Source of the DNA: Episyrphus balteatus | Taxonomy: Eukaryota; Arthropoda; Insecta; Diptera; Syrphidae | Direction of reading: 5' to 3' | Assembly: GCF_945859705.1 (NCBI RefSeq) | Contig: NC_079137.1 | Location: forward strand, 53,228,552-53,292,551 | Length of the DNA stretch: 64,000 nt | Part shown: one piece after another, positions 1 to 10,578 of the stretch | Position numbering within the stretch: position 1 is the first letter of the stretch | How the letters are laid out: the number at the start of each line of letters is the position of its first letter | Notes under the pieces: generated by a model | The model's database searches: none | Seen by the model: only the letters and a program-made list of their open reading frames with translations | Told to the model about the DNA's origin: nothing | Position numbers and translations under genes: made by a program

Positions 1-170
1 ACCTTTCTGCAAGAATGTGCGCTGTGATGAATTTTGTCTGATGAACAAATGATTCATCCTGCAAACGCACACTCAAATTCGAATTGTGAAAAGGATGCCG
101 TTTGAAGACAATCTGCTTTTCTGGAAGAATGTGCGTTTTGTAAGAACGCACACTCAAAATAAAATGTTAA
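1..170. repeat. Diverged copies of the 114/81-bp satellite
   Basis: This stretch contains the same blocks as the array at 610-2940 (gaatgtgcgc, gatgaa, atgaacaaatgattcatc, cgcacactcaaa, gaaaaggat) but with many substitutions. A long-type unit is followed by a short-type one with the ttttgtaagaacg loop. It looks like an older edge of the same satellite, separated from the main array by about 430 bp of other sequence. The array may continue to the left of the window. Confidence 0.75.
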
Positions 171-609
171 AGGTTTTAAAGCAATTGCCGGTTGTTGAAT
201 TTTTTGCATACTAATTTTTGAAAAACGGTATATATTTTTTTTTTTTTTCTTCTTTCTGAAACAGAGTTGAAATAGAGACAAATTTATTGCTCTTGCACAA
301 TAAATCTATCATATTTAAATTTAATTCAGTTAAAAAGAATATAGATGCATGTAGATGCAAATGTACTAGCATTTTTGTTCTACATGATACTCTTTGAAAA
401 TTGCCTATGATTTGATTTTGCTTGGTTTGCTTAAGTTTATTTATTGAGGTTGATTTATGACTTTGCTCACAAGAATTTGATTCCTAGGTTAATTTGTGTT
501 ATTTGAAAATAACAAGTGGAAATGAAAACTTTGTTTTTATCAATTTATTGTTTTTCAATTGGTAAACCTTTTTTTTTTTTATATTGGATATAAAATGTGA
601 TCGATCTGA
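171..609. other. AT-rich spacer between satellite blocks
   Basis: No gene or recognisable element is visible here. The spacer contains a T tract at about 235-250 and another at about 570-580. It separates the diverged satellite copies at the left edge from the homogeneous array. Confidence 0.5.
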
Positions 610-2940
610 TAAAGCTGATCTGAAAAGGACACCCTATTTAGGCGATCTGCTTTCCTGCAAGAATGTACGTTTTGTAAGAACGTGCACTCAAAATGGAATT
701 GAGAAAAGGACACCCTATGTAGGCGATCTGCTTTCCTGCAAGAATGTACGCTCGGATGAACTTTGTCTCATGAACAAATGATTCATCTTGCAAACGCACA
801 CTCAAAATGGATTTGAGAAAAGGACACCCTATGTAGGCGATCTGCTTTCCTGTAAGAATGTACGCTCGGATGAACTTTGTCTCATGAACAAATGATTCAT
901 CTTGCAAACGCACACTCAAAATGGATTTGAGAAAAGGACACCCTATGTAGGCGATCTGCTTTCCTGCAAGAATGCACGTTTTGTAAGAACGTGCATTCAA
1001 AATGGAATTGAGAAAAGGACACCCTATGTAGGCGATCTGCTTTCCTGCAAGAATGTGCGCTCGGATGAACTTTGTCTCATGAACAAATGATTCATCTTGC
1101 AAACGCACACTCAAAATGGATTTGAGAAAAGGACACCCTATGTAGGCGATCTGCTTTCCTGCAAGAATGTACGCTCGGATGAACTTTGTCTCATGAACAA
1201 ATGATTCATCTTGCAAACGCACACTCAAAATGGATTTGAGAAAAGGACACCCTATGTAGGCGATCTGCTTTCCTGCAAGAATGTACGCTCGGATGAACTT
1301 TGTCTCATGAACAAATGATTCATCTTGCAAACGCACACTCAAAATGGATTTGAGAAAAGGACACCCTATGTAGACGATCTGCTTTCCTGCAAGAATGCAC
1401 GTTTTGTAAGAACGTGCACTCAAAATGGATTTGAGAAAAGGACACCCTATGTAGGCGATCTGCTTTCCTGCAAGAATGTGCGCTCGGATGAACTTTGTCT
1501 CATGAACAAATGATTCATCTTGCAAACGCACACTCAAAATGGATTTGAGAAAAGGACACCCTATGTAGGCGATCTGCTTTCCTGCAAGAATGTACGCTCG
1601 GATGAACTTTGTCTCATGAACAAATGATTCATCTTGCAAACGCACACTCAAAATGGATTTGAGAAAAGGACACCCTATGTAGGCGATCTGCTTTCCTGCA
1701 AGAATTCACGTTTTGTAAGAACGTGCATTCAAAATGGAATTGAGAAAAGGACACCTTATGTAGGCGATCTGCTTTCCTGCAAGAATGTACGCTCGGATGA
1801 ACTTTGTCTCATGAACAAATGATTCATCTTGCAAACGCACACTCAAAATGGATTTGAGAAAAGGACACCCTATGTAGGCGATCTGCTTTCCTGCAAGAAT
1901 GTACGCTCGGATGAACTTTGTCTCATGAACAAATGATTCATCTTGCAAACGCACACTCAAAATGGATTTGAGAAAAGGACACCCTATGTAGGCGATCTGC
2001 TTTCCTGCAAGAATGCACGTTTTGTAAGAACGTGCATTCAAAATGGAATTGAGAAAAGGACACCCTATGTAGGCGATCTGCTTTCCTGCAAGAATGTGCG
2101 CTCGGATGAACTTTGTCTCATGAACAAATGATTCATCTTGCAAACGCACACTCAAAATGGATTTGAGAAAAGGACACCCTATGTAGGCGATCTGCTTTCC
2201 TGTAAGAATGTACGCTCGGATGAACTTTGTCTCATGAACAAATGATTCATCTTGCAAACGCACACTCAAAATGGATTTGAGAAAAGGACACCCTATGTAG
2301 GCGATCTGCTTTCCTGCAAGAATGTACGCTCGGATGAACTTTGTCTCATGAACAAATGATTCATCTTGCAAACGCACACTCAAAATGGATTTGAGAAAAG
2401 GACACCCTATGTAGACGATCTGCTTTCCTGCAAGAATGCACGTTTTGTAAGAACGTGCACTCAAAATGGAATTGAGAAAAGGACACCCTATGTAGGCGAT
2501 CTGCTTTCCTGCAAGAATGTGCGCTCGGATGAACTTTGTCTCATGAACAAATGATTCATCTTGCAAACGCACACTCAAAATGGATTTGAGAAAAGGACAC
2601 CCTATGTAGGCGATCTGCTTTCCTGTAAGAATGTACGCTCGGATGAACTTTGTCTCATGAACAAATGATTCATCTTGCAAACGCACACTCAAAATGGATT
2701 TGAGAAAAGGACACCCTATGTAGGCGATCTGCTTTCCTGCAAGAATGTGCGCTCGGATGAACTTTGTCTCATGAACAAATGATTCATCTTGCGAACGCAC
2801 ACTCAAAATTAAATTGTGAAAAGGACACCCTATGTAGGTGATCTGCTTTTCTGCAAGAATGTACGCTCGGATGAATTTTGTCTCATGAACAAATGATTCA
2901 TCTTGCGAACGCACACTCAAAATTGAATTGTGAAAAGGAC
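610..2940. repeat. Higher-order satellite of 114-bp and 81-bp units
   Basis: About 22 units begin with gaaaaggacaccctatgtag. Long units (L, 114 bp) and short units (S, 81 bp) alternate in the order S L L S L L L S L L S L L S L L L S L L L L. They share the first ~45 bp and the tail actcaaaatgga. S carries a near-perfect dyad, gaatgcacgtt / aacgtgcattc, around a 7-nt loop. L carries nested dyads gtgcg/cgcac, gatgaa/ttcatc and tttgt/acaaa. Diagnostic variants (gtagacg, gtgcgc versus gtacgc) recur in the same order about 1041 bp apart, from 930 and from 1971, indicating duplication of a multi-unit block. Both unit lengths are multiples of three, so one minus-strand frame stays open; I read that as a by-product, not a gene. 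Confidence 0.92.
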
Positions 2941-4481
2941 AAAAGTGTTAAAGTCAAATTAAATCCCTGGTAGTCAAATTAACGCATGTAATTTATCCTA
3001 AAAGATAACAAATGAAACAAACAAGTGAAATTTGAGTTTGGGTGGGAGTGAAACTTATATGCGTCTTGTGTACCTATTGGTTTTGTTTTTTTTTTTTTTT
3101 TGGTTTAAAATATTTTTTTGTTTTTTTATCTCAATATAACCTGGTATAGGTATATTATTTTGCATTGTTTTATTGTTTATTGTGTCTCTCATTATGAACT
3201 AAAATGTGCATTAAAATTTGATTGGTTTGGCCCCTTTTCCGTTTTGCATTTGTTTTGTTTTGCTCTTTTATATAATTTAGCTTGCTTTAATTCTTTTTTG
3301 TAATTTGATAAATAGTAGTTATATAAACGCTTACGTTGTGTATTTATTGCTACAAAAGAACGAAATGAAATTGTATATCATGCATAAAAGTTCCGATCTT
3401 AAATGAAAAACATTAAAAGTTTTTCTTATAAATGAAAAGCGCTATTTTTGTTTGTTTGTAAATACTTTCAATGACTCTCATGAAAATTTTAAAGAAAAAC
3501 TACTTAAATTAAGTTGTGACATGAGTAATTGCATAACAACAATCCAAAGGTCTCACTCCAACCCAAACAAGTAGGTAGATAATTATCCTACCAACCACCT
3601 CGAGTAAACAAAACAATTCAATTCAACCCTGGCAGATCTAAACCCCAGACTCACCGCGCAAAAGGACAACATTTTTCGAGACAAAGCAACGCGAAAAATA
3701 AAACTCAAAGATCCTAATTGTCTCAGCGATCTACGATTATGATTCCCTCATAAAAGAATTTTGCACAAGAATATCTACCGACCTGCCCTGCAAAACACAA
3801 ATTCCCAATCTCAAACAACAAATAAAAAGGGTTATGAACTAACCGTATACCTACGTGACCAAAAATGTAGGTAGGTATACTTTCTTGATCATGAACAGCG
3901 AAGTTCTTTACTACACATAAAAGGACTATGAACATGAAGAGGACCTAACGGGGTTTTCTTTCTTAACAGCTGCACCCTGCATGACATATATTCCGCAACA
4001 ACAAATCGATGCAAATAGATTTTGATATTTTCGAAAACTAAAAGTGTACATACCTATCACCCATGTAGGTCTAGGTACCTGCATACAAAAAGTTTGGTGG
4101 TTGATATATCTAGAAATTGTTTGATTTCTAACGAGCAATATAAATTTTCATTTCGAGTTAGATAGGTATTTTTGTTTTTTGTTTTATGTTTTTTTTATGA
4201 AGATATTTTTTTTTTTTTTTTTGAGTGCACAAGCCTGCACCAAAAAGAAATTCAACTTGATGAAATTTGGCTTCTCGTCTTTTTATTTCAATTTCATCCT
4301 TTACAGGTACCTATGTATATTACATACACTATATGTGTATGTATGTGCATTTGCAAAGTAATTTGTGTATGTACAAATGTAGGTACACGAATCTTAATAC
4401 ATATTTTCGTTATCATGTTATTTTTTTATAAGATCGGTAGGTAGGTATATAGGTTATTTAGGTCTGTAACGTACCGACTGT
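2941..4481. other. AT-rich spacer with scattered TAGGTA motifs
   Basis: No gene is recognised. The stretch holds T tracts near 3085-3105 and 4205-4222 and many short taggta/tacct motifs (for example 3846-3880 and 4436-4452). A segment at 3895-4010 is repeated at 6310-6400. The small open frames here have no recognisable protein features. Confidence 0.45.
3895..4010 (+). repeat. Dispersed repeat, copy A
   Basis: The segment around gacctaacggggttttcttt, preceded by acacataaaa and ctatgaa and followed by aacagctgcac, is repeated in direct orientation at about 6310-6400. A ggtggttgat block also recurs downstream of both copies (about 4096 and 6517). The two are diverged relics of one dispersed repeat of unknown family. 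Confidence 0.6.
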
Positions 4482-5875
4482 CTCCTTTTAAAAGACAGTA
4501 CCTGGGTGACCGAGCTTTGCTCGGTATCTTTAAATGTCATAACTTTCAGTGAAAAAAGTCAAATGTAAACAGCAATTTTTTGGAGTGGGTTTGAGTTTGC
4601 AATGACCAGTTTTTTCGAGGGTTACAAAACACCACATTCCCACTTTATAATCCAGTTTATTTACGTTTGAATACACATACGACGATCAGCAATGGATAGA
4701 AGGGTTACAAGAATCTGCATTATCGAAAATACCTACAGCAATGAGATCCCTTTTTGTTCAAATTTTAATTTACGGGTCAGAAAGTTTTGGATGGTGTACA
4801 TAAAATTAATCTTTTTTTCAAGTTTAGCCTTGTCGGCTTGTTATTTTATTTTTATACGTTAACAATAGTTGCATTTAAACAAAAGAAAAACGTAAGACGA
4901 AGGTAATGTGTGATACCTAATTAACAAATTACTTAAAAGTTTCAATACATGATCAAAAAAGTCATGATCTAAACATTTTTGTTTAGTTATTGTAACAAAA
5001 AGAAAAAGAACAATGCGTAAAAAATGGAACCATCTTTCAAAATTTTATTGAAATCGTTTAATCTGTCTCCGCGAAAAAAAAAACTAATGTAAGAGAAAAT
5101 ACTTCCAAAATGTTGTATTTGCCTAGAGGAAAAAACCCTCAAAATTTCATCGAAATCTTTAAAGCAATTACCAAAAAACTAATATGTGAGAAAAATAAGC
5201 GTAGCTGTGGGCGGATATTTCTAAAAGTACTTCCAAAACATTTTATTCGGCTAGGGGACCAAATCCTTAAAATTTCATCGAAATCCTTAAAGTTGTTACC
5301 AAAAAAAAATTCCATGTTAAAAAAGTGGGCGTGGAAGTGGGCGGATTTTTCCAAAAATACTTCCAAACTTTTTACTCACTTAGATAAACAAACCCTGAAA
5401 ATTTCATCGAAATCCTTAAAGTGGTTACCAAAAAAATTCCATGTTAAAAAAGTGGGCGTGGCAGTGGGCGGATTTTTTCAAAAAAAAATTCCAAAACTTT
5501 TGACTCGCTAAGATAAACAAACCCTGAAAATTTCATCGAAATCGTTAGAGCCGTTCCCGAAAGAGCTTATATGTTAAAAAAGTGGGCGTGGCAGTGGGCG
5601 GATTTTTCCAAAAATACTTCCAAAATTTTTGACTCGCTAAGATAAACAAACCCTGAAAATTTCATCGAAATCGTTAGAGCCGTTCCCGAAAAAACTTATA
5701 TGTTAAAAAAGTGGGCGTGGCAGTGGGCGGATTTTTCCAAAAATACTTCCAAAATTTTTTACTCGCTTAGATGAACAAACCCTAAAAATTTCATCGAAAT
5801 CGTTAGAGCCGTTTCCGAGATCCCAATTTTATATATATTTATTTATATATATATATATATATAAACAATTTTAGC
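4482..5875. mobile_element. Helitron/mini-me-like non-autonomous element with internal tandem repeats
   Basis: The left part has a hairpin, accgagc ttt gctcggt (about 4509-4526), next to gtaccgactgtctcc. The centre is the 129-bp tandem array at 5015-5830, and the right end runs into a (TA)n tract at about 5832-5865. A conserved hairpin block, internal tandem repeats and a TA microsatellite are the organisation known for dipteran mini-me/DINE-like elements. No terminal inverted repeats or target duplications were seen, and the boundaries are approximate. Confidence 0.4.
5015..5830. repeat. 129-bp tandem repeat, about 6.5 copies
   Basis: The anchor aaaatttcatcgaaatc recurs at 5141, 5269, 5398, 5527, 5656 and 5785, giving steps of 128-129 bp. 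Each unit also has agtgggcgtggcagtgggcg, acttccaaaa and a gataaacaaaccctg block. The first copies are the most diverged and the last three are nearly identical, which suggests recent expansion at the right end. Confidence 0.92.
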
Positions 5876-7951
5876 TCGTTTAAAGTTATAAGATAAATGC
5901 CAAATCACAATCATGCGTCCGCTCAATCAAAATTAAATTAAGCATTGCTTTATAGGCATAGGCACCCAGAATCAGAGATACCCATCAGTCATCACAGATA
6001 AAAACTTGGAAGTATAACCACCCAAAAGAAAAAAAAAAAAAAAAAAAAAAAGCAATACCTACAAAAATATCCGACACTTAAAACGGCGCGAGATTATAGG
6101 TACCTATTAGAAAACAACATTATCTAGACTTCAAAAAAGAAATCCTAACAATCCTGTGCGCCTCGCCTGTGCTGGATGGGTGGATCACAAAGCTACCTGC
6201 GGCATAAAAACAATTCTTCATCTGAACGAACAACAACAAAAAGGGTGATGTGTAGTGACACGCGACACAAATAATGTATCTCTAAATGACACAGGAAAAT
6301 AAAATTCTTGCTACACACATAAAAAAGGGCTATGAAGATGACCTAACGGGGTTTTCTTTTCCAACAGTTGCACAACCAAGCATACAAAATAAATAGAAAA
6401 AGAATTGGATAATGTTCGAGCAAATAGATCGTTTGCGTACCTACATAGTGCAATATGCAATAACAGCATCTACCTATGTATAATTGTATATACCTACATG
6501 GAAATATATAAATTTCGGTGGTTGATGTATGTGTGCGCGACCGCAACACCATGTATCTTGTTTTGCAATTCTTGAGGTTTAATTGTATTTTGTATGTAGC
6601 TATGTATGTAGATTGGATATTGTAAATCTATTTTGTACTGATCTTTTGTTTTTGCTTTTGTTTTGTAATTGAATTGAGTATTAGAAAAGAGACAATTTGG
6701 AGTACCTACATACCTACAGATTTGGTGATGTTGCACTGTGGTGGTTGTTTTGTTTTTGTTTTAATTGTTTTTTTTTTTTTTTACCATCCTTTATGGGCGT
6801 ATTGAATTCGAGATCAATTCATTACAATATAGGTGTCTATCATAATTATGCAGATGAATGTATGTACAAATGAAGGCAGGTAGGTATGTAGTATGTAGGT
6901 ACATAATTATGTAGTATGTATGATATACATACATAAAGTGTTGAGTATAGGTTTTGTTATTTTAAAATGTTTGTTTGATTTATAAAATCACGATAGATAT
7001 TACCTACTTACGTTTGTTTTTCACATAGGAATGTACATATGTACATTTAATGCCTTCAAAGAAAATGCCACAGCATAATTTTCTTGTTGACACATGCGCT
7101 ACAGCTAGATCAGGTTGCTGATTTTCATCTTTCTTTCGCTTGTTTCAACTTCATGGACTCCATTGCAAGCAATAGTCGGCTGTAAATTCGTATTGCAGTT
7201 CAATATTTGCATCTCCATCTACAATTCGTATTGTGTCCAGCTGATTTGTCACCAAAATAATGTCAGGCACAACGTGAACTGATATTTGTGTTTTTTTTTT
7301 TTTTTTTTTGTGTTTCTATTTGTATTTGAATTTGTATTTTTTTTTTTTTTTCACACGCGAGGAGTCTGAATGTGTTTTGTTTTCTATTAATTTTCGCACT
7401 CTCACTTGAACAAAAACATAACTACCAATGGTGGTTGGTTTGTTTATTTTGTATTTCGTAATATATTTTTTTTTTTAACGGCACTGCATTACAGGTACTA
7501 AAATGTACTTTTAAGAGGTACATAGCTCAATATTAGGCTACGAAGGACCGTGTACAATAATGTATTCATAACTTTATAGTGGACTGTATAATTTATGATT
7601 AATAAATAATATAAATAAAACACAACACATTGTATTTGTTCTAATTGGACTGCGTGTCCTCTTTATTGAAAGATCTTATTACGACTGAAAGTTTTGGTTG
7701 AGGAAGAAGGAAGGAATGAAAAGGAGATACACACACACAATTGTTCGCTGATCGCCTGTTAGATGTTGTGTGTGTTGAGAGGCTTCTCTTGGGAGTAGGC
7801 AGGTAGGCACGGATTATTTAACACAATACAAAATTTCATGTATACAAATAAAAAAATTCCGTCTATAGTGGATCTCTGTATACGTGCCTTGTAAAAATCG
7901 GCACACAACACAACTCAAGCAGTTATGAATATATTCACTATTATTCCACCT
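5876..7951. other. Gene-poor AT-rich stretch with simple repeats
   Basis: Contents: a poly-A tract at about 6027-6050, copy B of the dispersed repeat (6310-6400), ATGTAGGTA-type microsatellite sequence at about 6870-6940, and long T tracts at about 7280-7300 and 7338-7352. No splice-supported coding exon was found. Confidence 0.45.
6310..6400 (+). repeat. Dispersed repeat, copy B
   Basis: This is the second copy of the repeat at 3895-4010. It shares acacataaaa, ctatgaag, gacctaacggggttttcttt and aacagttgcac in the same order. Divergence outside this core is strong. Confidence 0.6.
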
Positions 7952-8095
7952 CAGGGGTGGAATCGGCTATTGTGATTTGTGATCGGTGATAATCACAAAA
8001 GACCAATTTGCTCTGAGAAATATGATTTTCGCAGTACAAATTTGGTTCTTGTGACTATCACCGATCACAAATCACAATAGCCGATTCCACCCCTG
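7952..8095. mobile_element. Hairpin MITE, hAT-like ends
   Basis: The 144-bp element begins CAGGGGTGGAATCGGCTATT and ends with its reverse complement. The terminal inverted repeats are about 47 bp with a single mismatch by eye, separated by about 50 bp. The CAGGGGTG terminus resembles hAT superfamily ends. I do not see a clean 8-bp target duplication (left flank ttccacct, right flank atacaaac), so the superfamily is tentative. Confidence 0.75.
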
Positions 8096-8151
8096 ATACA
8101 AACTTTTAAAACATTACTACACACCGAAACACATTTGATTTTTTATATGCA

Positions 8152-9058
8152 AGGGTGGGTCAAAAATTTCGCGATAAAAAGGAGATTTTTTTTGCCTCAT
8201 ATTGTTTGGACCTCCATTAGAGAAAAATATTCAAATTTGGTTGAATATGGGTCATTAGTTATTGAGGTTTCGCTGAGTTGAGAAATAAAATTAATGAATT
8301 CGAGAAATAAAATTAATTTTCTAACTGTGATTAAGGCCTTGGCTAGACAAGGACAAAACCTCGCATATTAATTTTGAAGGTATGACAAACAATTGCTAAC
8401 GGGTACTCTTGCCTGTGAAAAACAATGGTGTATAAGAGGCATTGTCGGTTTAAATATGCTATTATAAAGAATGGGGCGTCAAGTTAATACTACACGTTTA
8501 TTGCTGCATAGTGGACAAATGGGGATCTAGTTTTTCAAGACAATTCTCAAGAGCGAAGAGCATTTTTGTGACGACTGGCTAACAGGCATGTGGGTTCGGT
8601 ATTGAATCACCCGCCTTAAAACTCATTTCTTTTATTCCCAAAACTGAAAAAAATGTTTGCCTGTTTTGAAGAGCTTTAGAACAAAACTTTGTGAATTGTA
8701 TTTTAAAACTTTTCTGCTAAGCTAATATTAAAAATGCATAAGGTTTAAAAAAGTGTATCGCCTACTATGACTTGCGAATCGCTAGAAAAAGTTTGGCGAA
8801 TCAAAGTTATTTGGTCTATAATAAGGAGGTTTAAAAATAGTATTGACACATTGTTTTCTTTATTTAAGCTGCATTACGAGGCAAAAATCGTTATTTCAAA
8901 TCGTAATGCCATGGCATGAGTACCTATTTGCAAAATCGTTCGACTTGAGTTAAATGTTTGACTCGCAAGTCATAATAGGGCTCTAAATTCTTAATATAAG
9001 GGAAAATAAAAACATGATACATTTCCTCCACCATTCAGTGAACTTTTTGACCCACCTT
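8152..9058. mobile_element. ~0.9-kb element with short TIRs and nested inverted repeat
   Basis: The left end AGGGTGGGTCAAAAAT and the reverse complement of the right end, AAGGTGGGTCAAAAAG, form imperfect 16-bp terminal inverted repeats. Inside lies a second inverted pair: ctactatgacttgcgaatc near 8761 and gactcgcaagtcataatag near 8952. No transposase is visible, so it is a non-autonomous element. The family was not identified. Confidence 0.5.
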
Positions 9059-9618
9059 CGTACCTAACCATTTTTTTGCTAACACCTTTTTTCAATTTAG
9101 TAACAGGTAAAAAAATGAACCGTTTTTTTTTAAGTGGTATAAGTCCACTTTTGGAAATAAATATCAATATTTTTACTAACTCTCATCAGCATTATTATGT
9201 TATTTTTTTAACCAAGTCTAATTTTAATTCTATTGTATTAACTAAAAAGATTCCTTATAAACTTTATTAAATGATTATACTTAAAAATAAGTTGGTTTTA
9301 ATTTAATTTAAAATCCAATTATAGTAAAACAATTTCTTTAAAAATATGGACGTATATCTAAGTTTTGTTTTAATTTTTATTTTTTATAATTTTATTATTA
9401 ATATAAGTGGGATAAGTAACTTTCCTTCAGAATTTTGATAAATTTAATTGCATTTAAAAATTTGACATTTAAATAATCTAACATGTATCACCTGAATTTC
9501 TCTAACATTTAGCTATATTTTTAAAAACTTGAAAATTCAAACCCTTAAATACCTCGAAACATGAAAAAATGGACTTAAACAACTTTCGAATAGATTTTTA
9601 CTTGCGATATATGTAGGT
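9059..9618. other. Very AT-rich spacer
   Basis: I see no element or gene here, only AT-rich sequence with a short open frame at 9076-9270 dominated by Lys, Asn, Ile and Phe codons. Confidence 0.4.
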
Positions 9619-10578
9619 ACTATAGGGCAAGTTTAGGATTCGTAAAAAAAATCGAACTCGAGATAACAATTTTACATGACATTACGATGGAGAATGCCAA
9701 AAAAGTGGGTCCGGCAATTCTGTCTGTCTGTGTGTCTGTCTCTATCTGGAGCTGCAGCCTAAACGAGTGAAAAGTGATTTTCTTCAAACTTGGTAGTTAG
9801 CAGTTTTTGGTGATTCCCTAGAGGGTAAATTGAAATTTTTTTTTTATGACCAAAACTAACGGTACCTGCCATATAACGGAAATAGAAAAGTTAATTTTTT
9901 TCAAAAACGGCTCTAACGATTTTGATTAAAATTTTTGTGTGTAGTACTACACATAAGAGCCAACTTTTTAAATAAAAAAAATATTTTTTGTACCGTTATT
10001 AACGGTACCTGTCATAGAACGGGTTTTTTCATTTCTGAATTTCTCGTACAACATTAACCCCATTTAAATGAAAATTTTTATACAAACGTGTGTAAGTAAA
10101 GATAATATTAAAAATTTAGAAAATTTTCAAAAAACGCATTTTTGGATTTTTAAAAAATATTTAAAAATTTTTTTTTGAAAAATCAATTTTTTGAAAACGG
10201 ATCAATGAAAAATTTTGAAATTTAGTTTTTATGTGTAAATTAATTATTTCTTCAAAATGGAATACCAACTTTTTTTTTGACAAATGTTAAAAAATTTTTA
10301 TACATACAAAATTATTTTTTTAAAAAACGGCTCCTACAATTTTCGAAATTTTTTTCTAAAAATACCTTTTTATACAAGAAATAAAATGGCATATTTGTTT
10401 TTTGTTTTAAGATAATTTAAAACGGAGTTTAATTAATTATAAAAACAGATTTAATTTTTTTATACTACTTATAAAATTTCTTCAAAATATCAAATTTTAA
10501 ATTTCTTGAATAAAAAGCTTTAACATTATAGTTACTTTAAGCATAAGAGCAAGTACGTGCGACCCCAGTCGTGCAATT
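9619..10578 (+). mobile_element. (GTCTGT)-bearing non-autonomous element, copy 1
   Basis: It starts at ctatagggcaagt, then has a ctgtctgtctgtgtgtctgt microsatellite core, a block cctaaacg...cttcaaacttggta, gattccctagag, an AT-rich body with cggctctaacgatttt, and ends at aagagcaagtacgtgcgacc followed by gtcgtgca. The same blocks in the same order occur at 61771-62500, and the middle blocks occur at 34610-35310. A GTCY microsatellite beside a conserved core is described for dipteran mini-me elements; the match here is by organisation only. Confidence 0.65.

Noticed and set aside
638..2920. 337- and 404-codon repeat proteins on the minus strand
   Set aside because: Unit lengths of 114 and 81 bp are multiples of three, so openness is automatic if one unit is open; treated as satellite.
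610..2940. CRISPR-like array
   Set aside because: Repeats are contiguous with no unique spacers, in a eukaryotic sequence; ordinary satellite.
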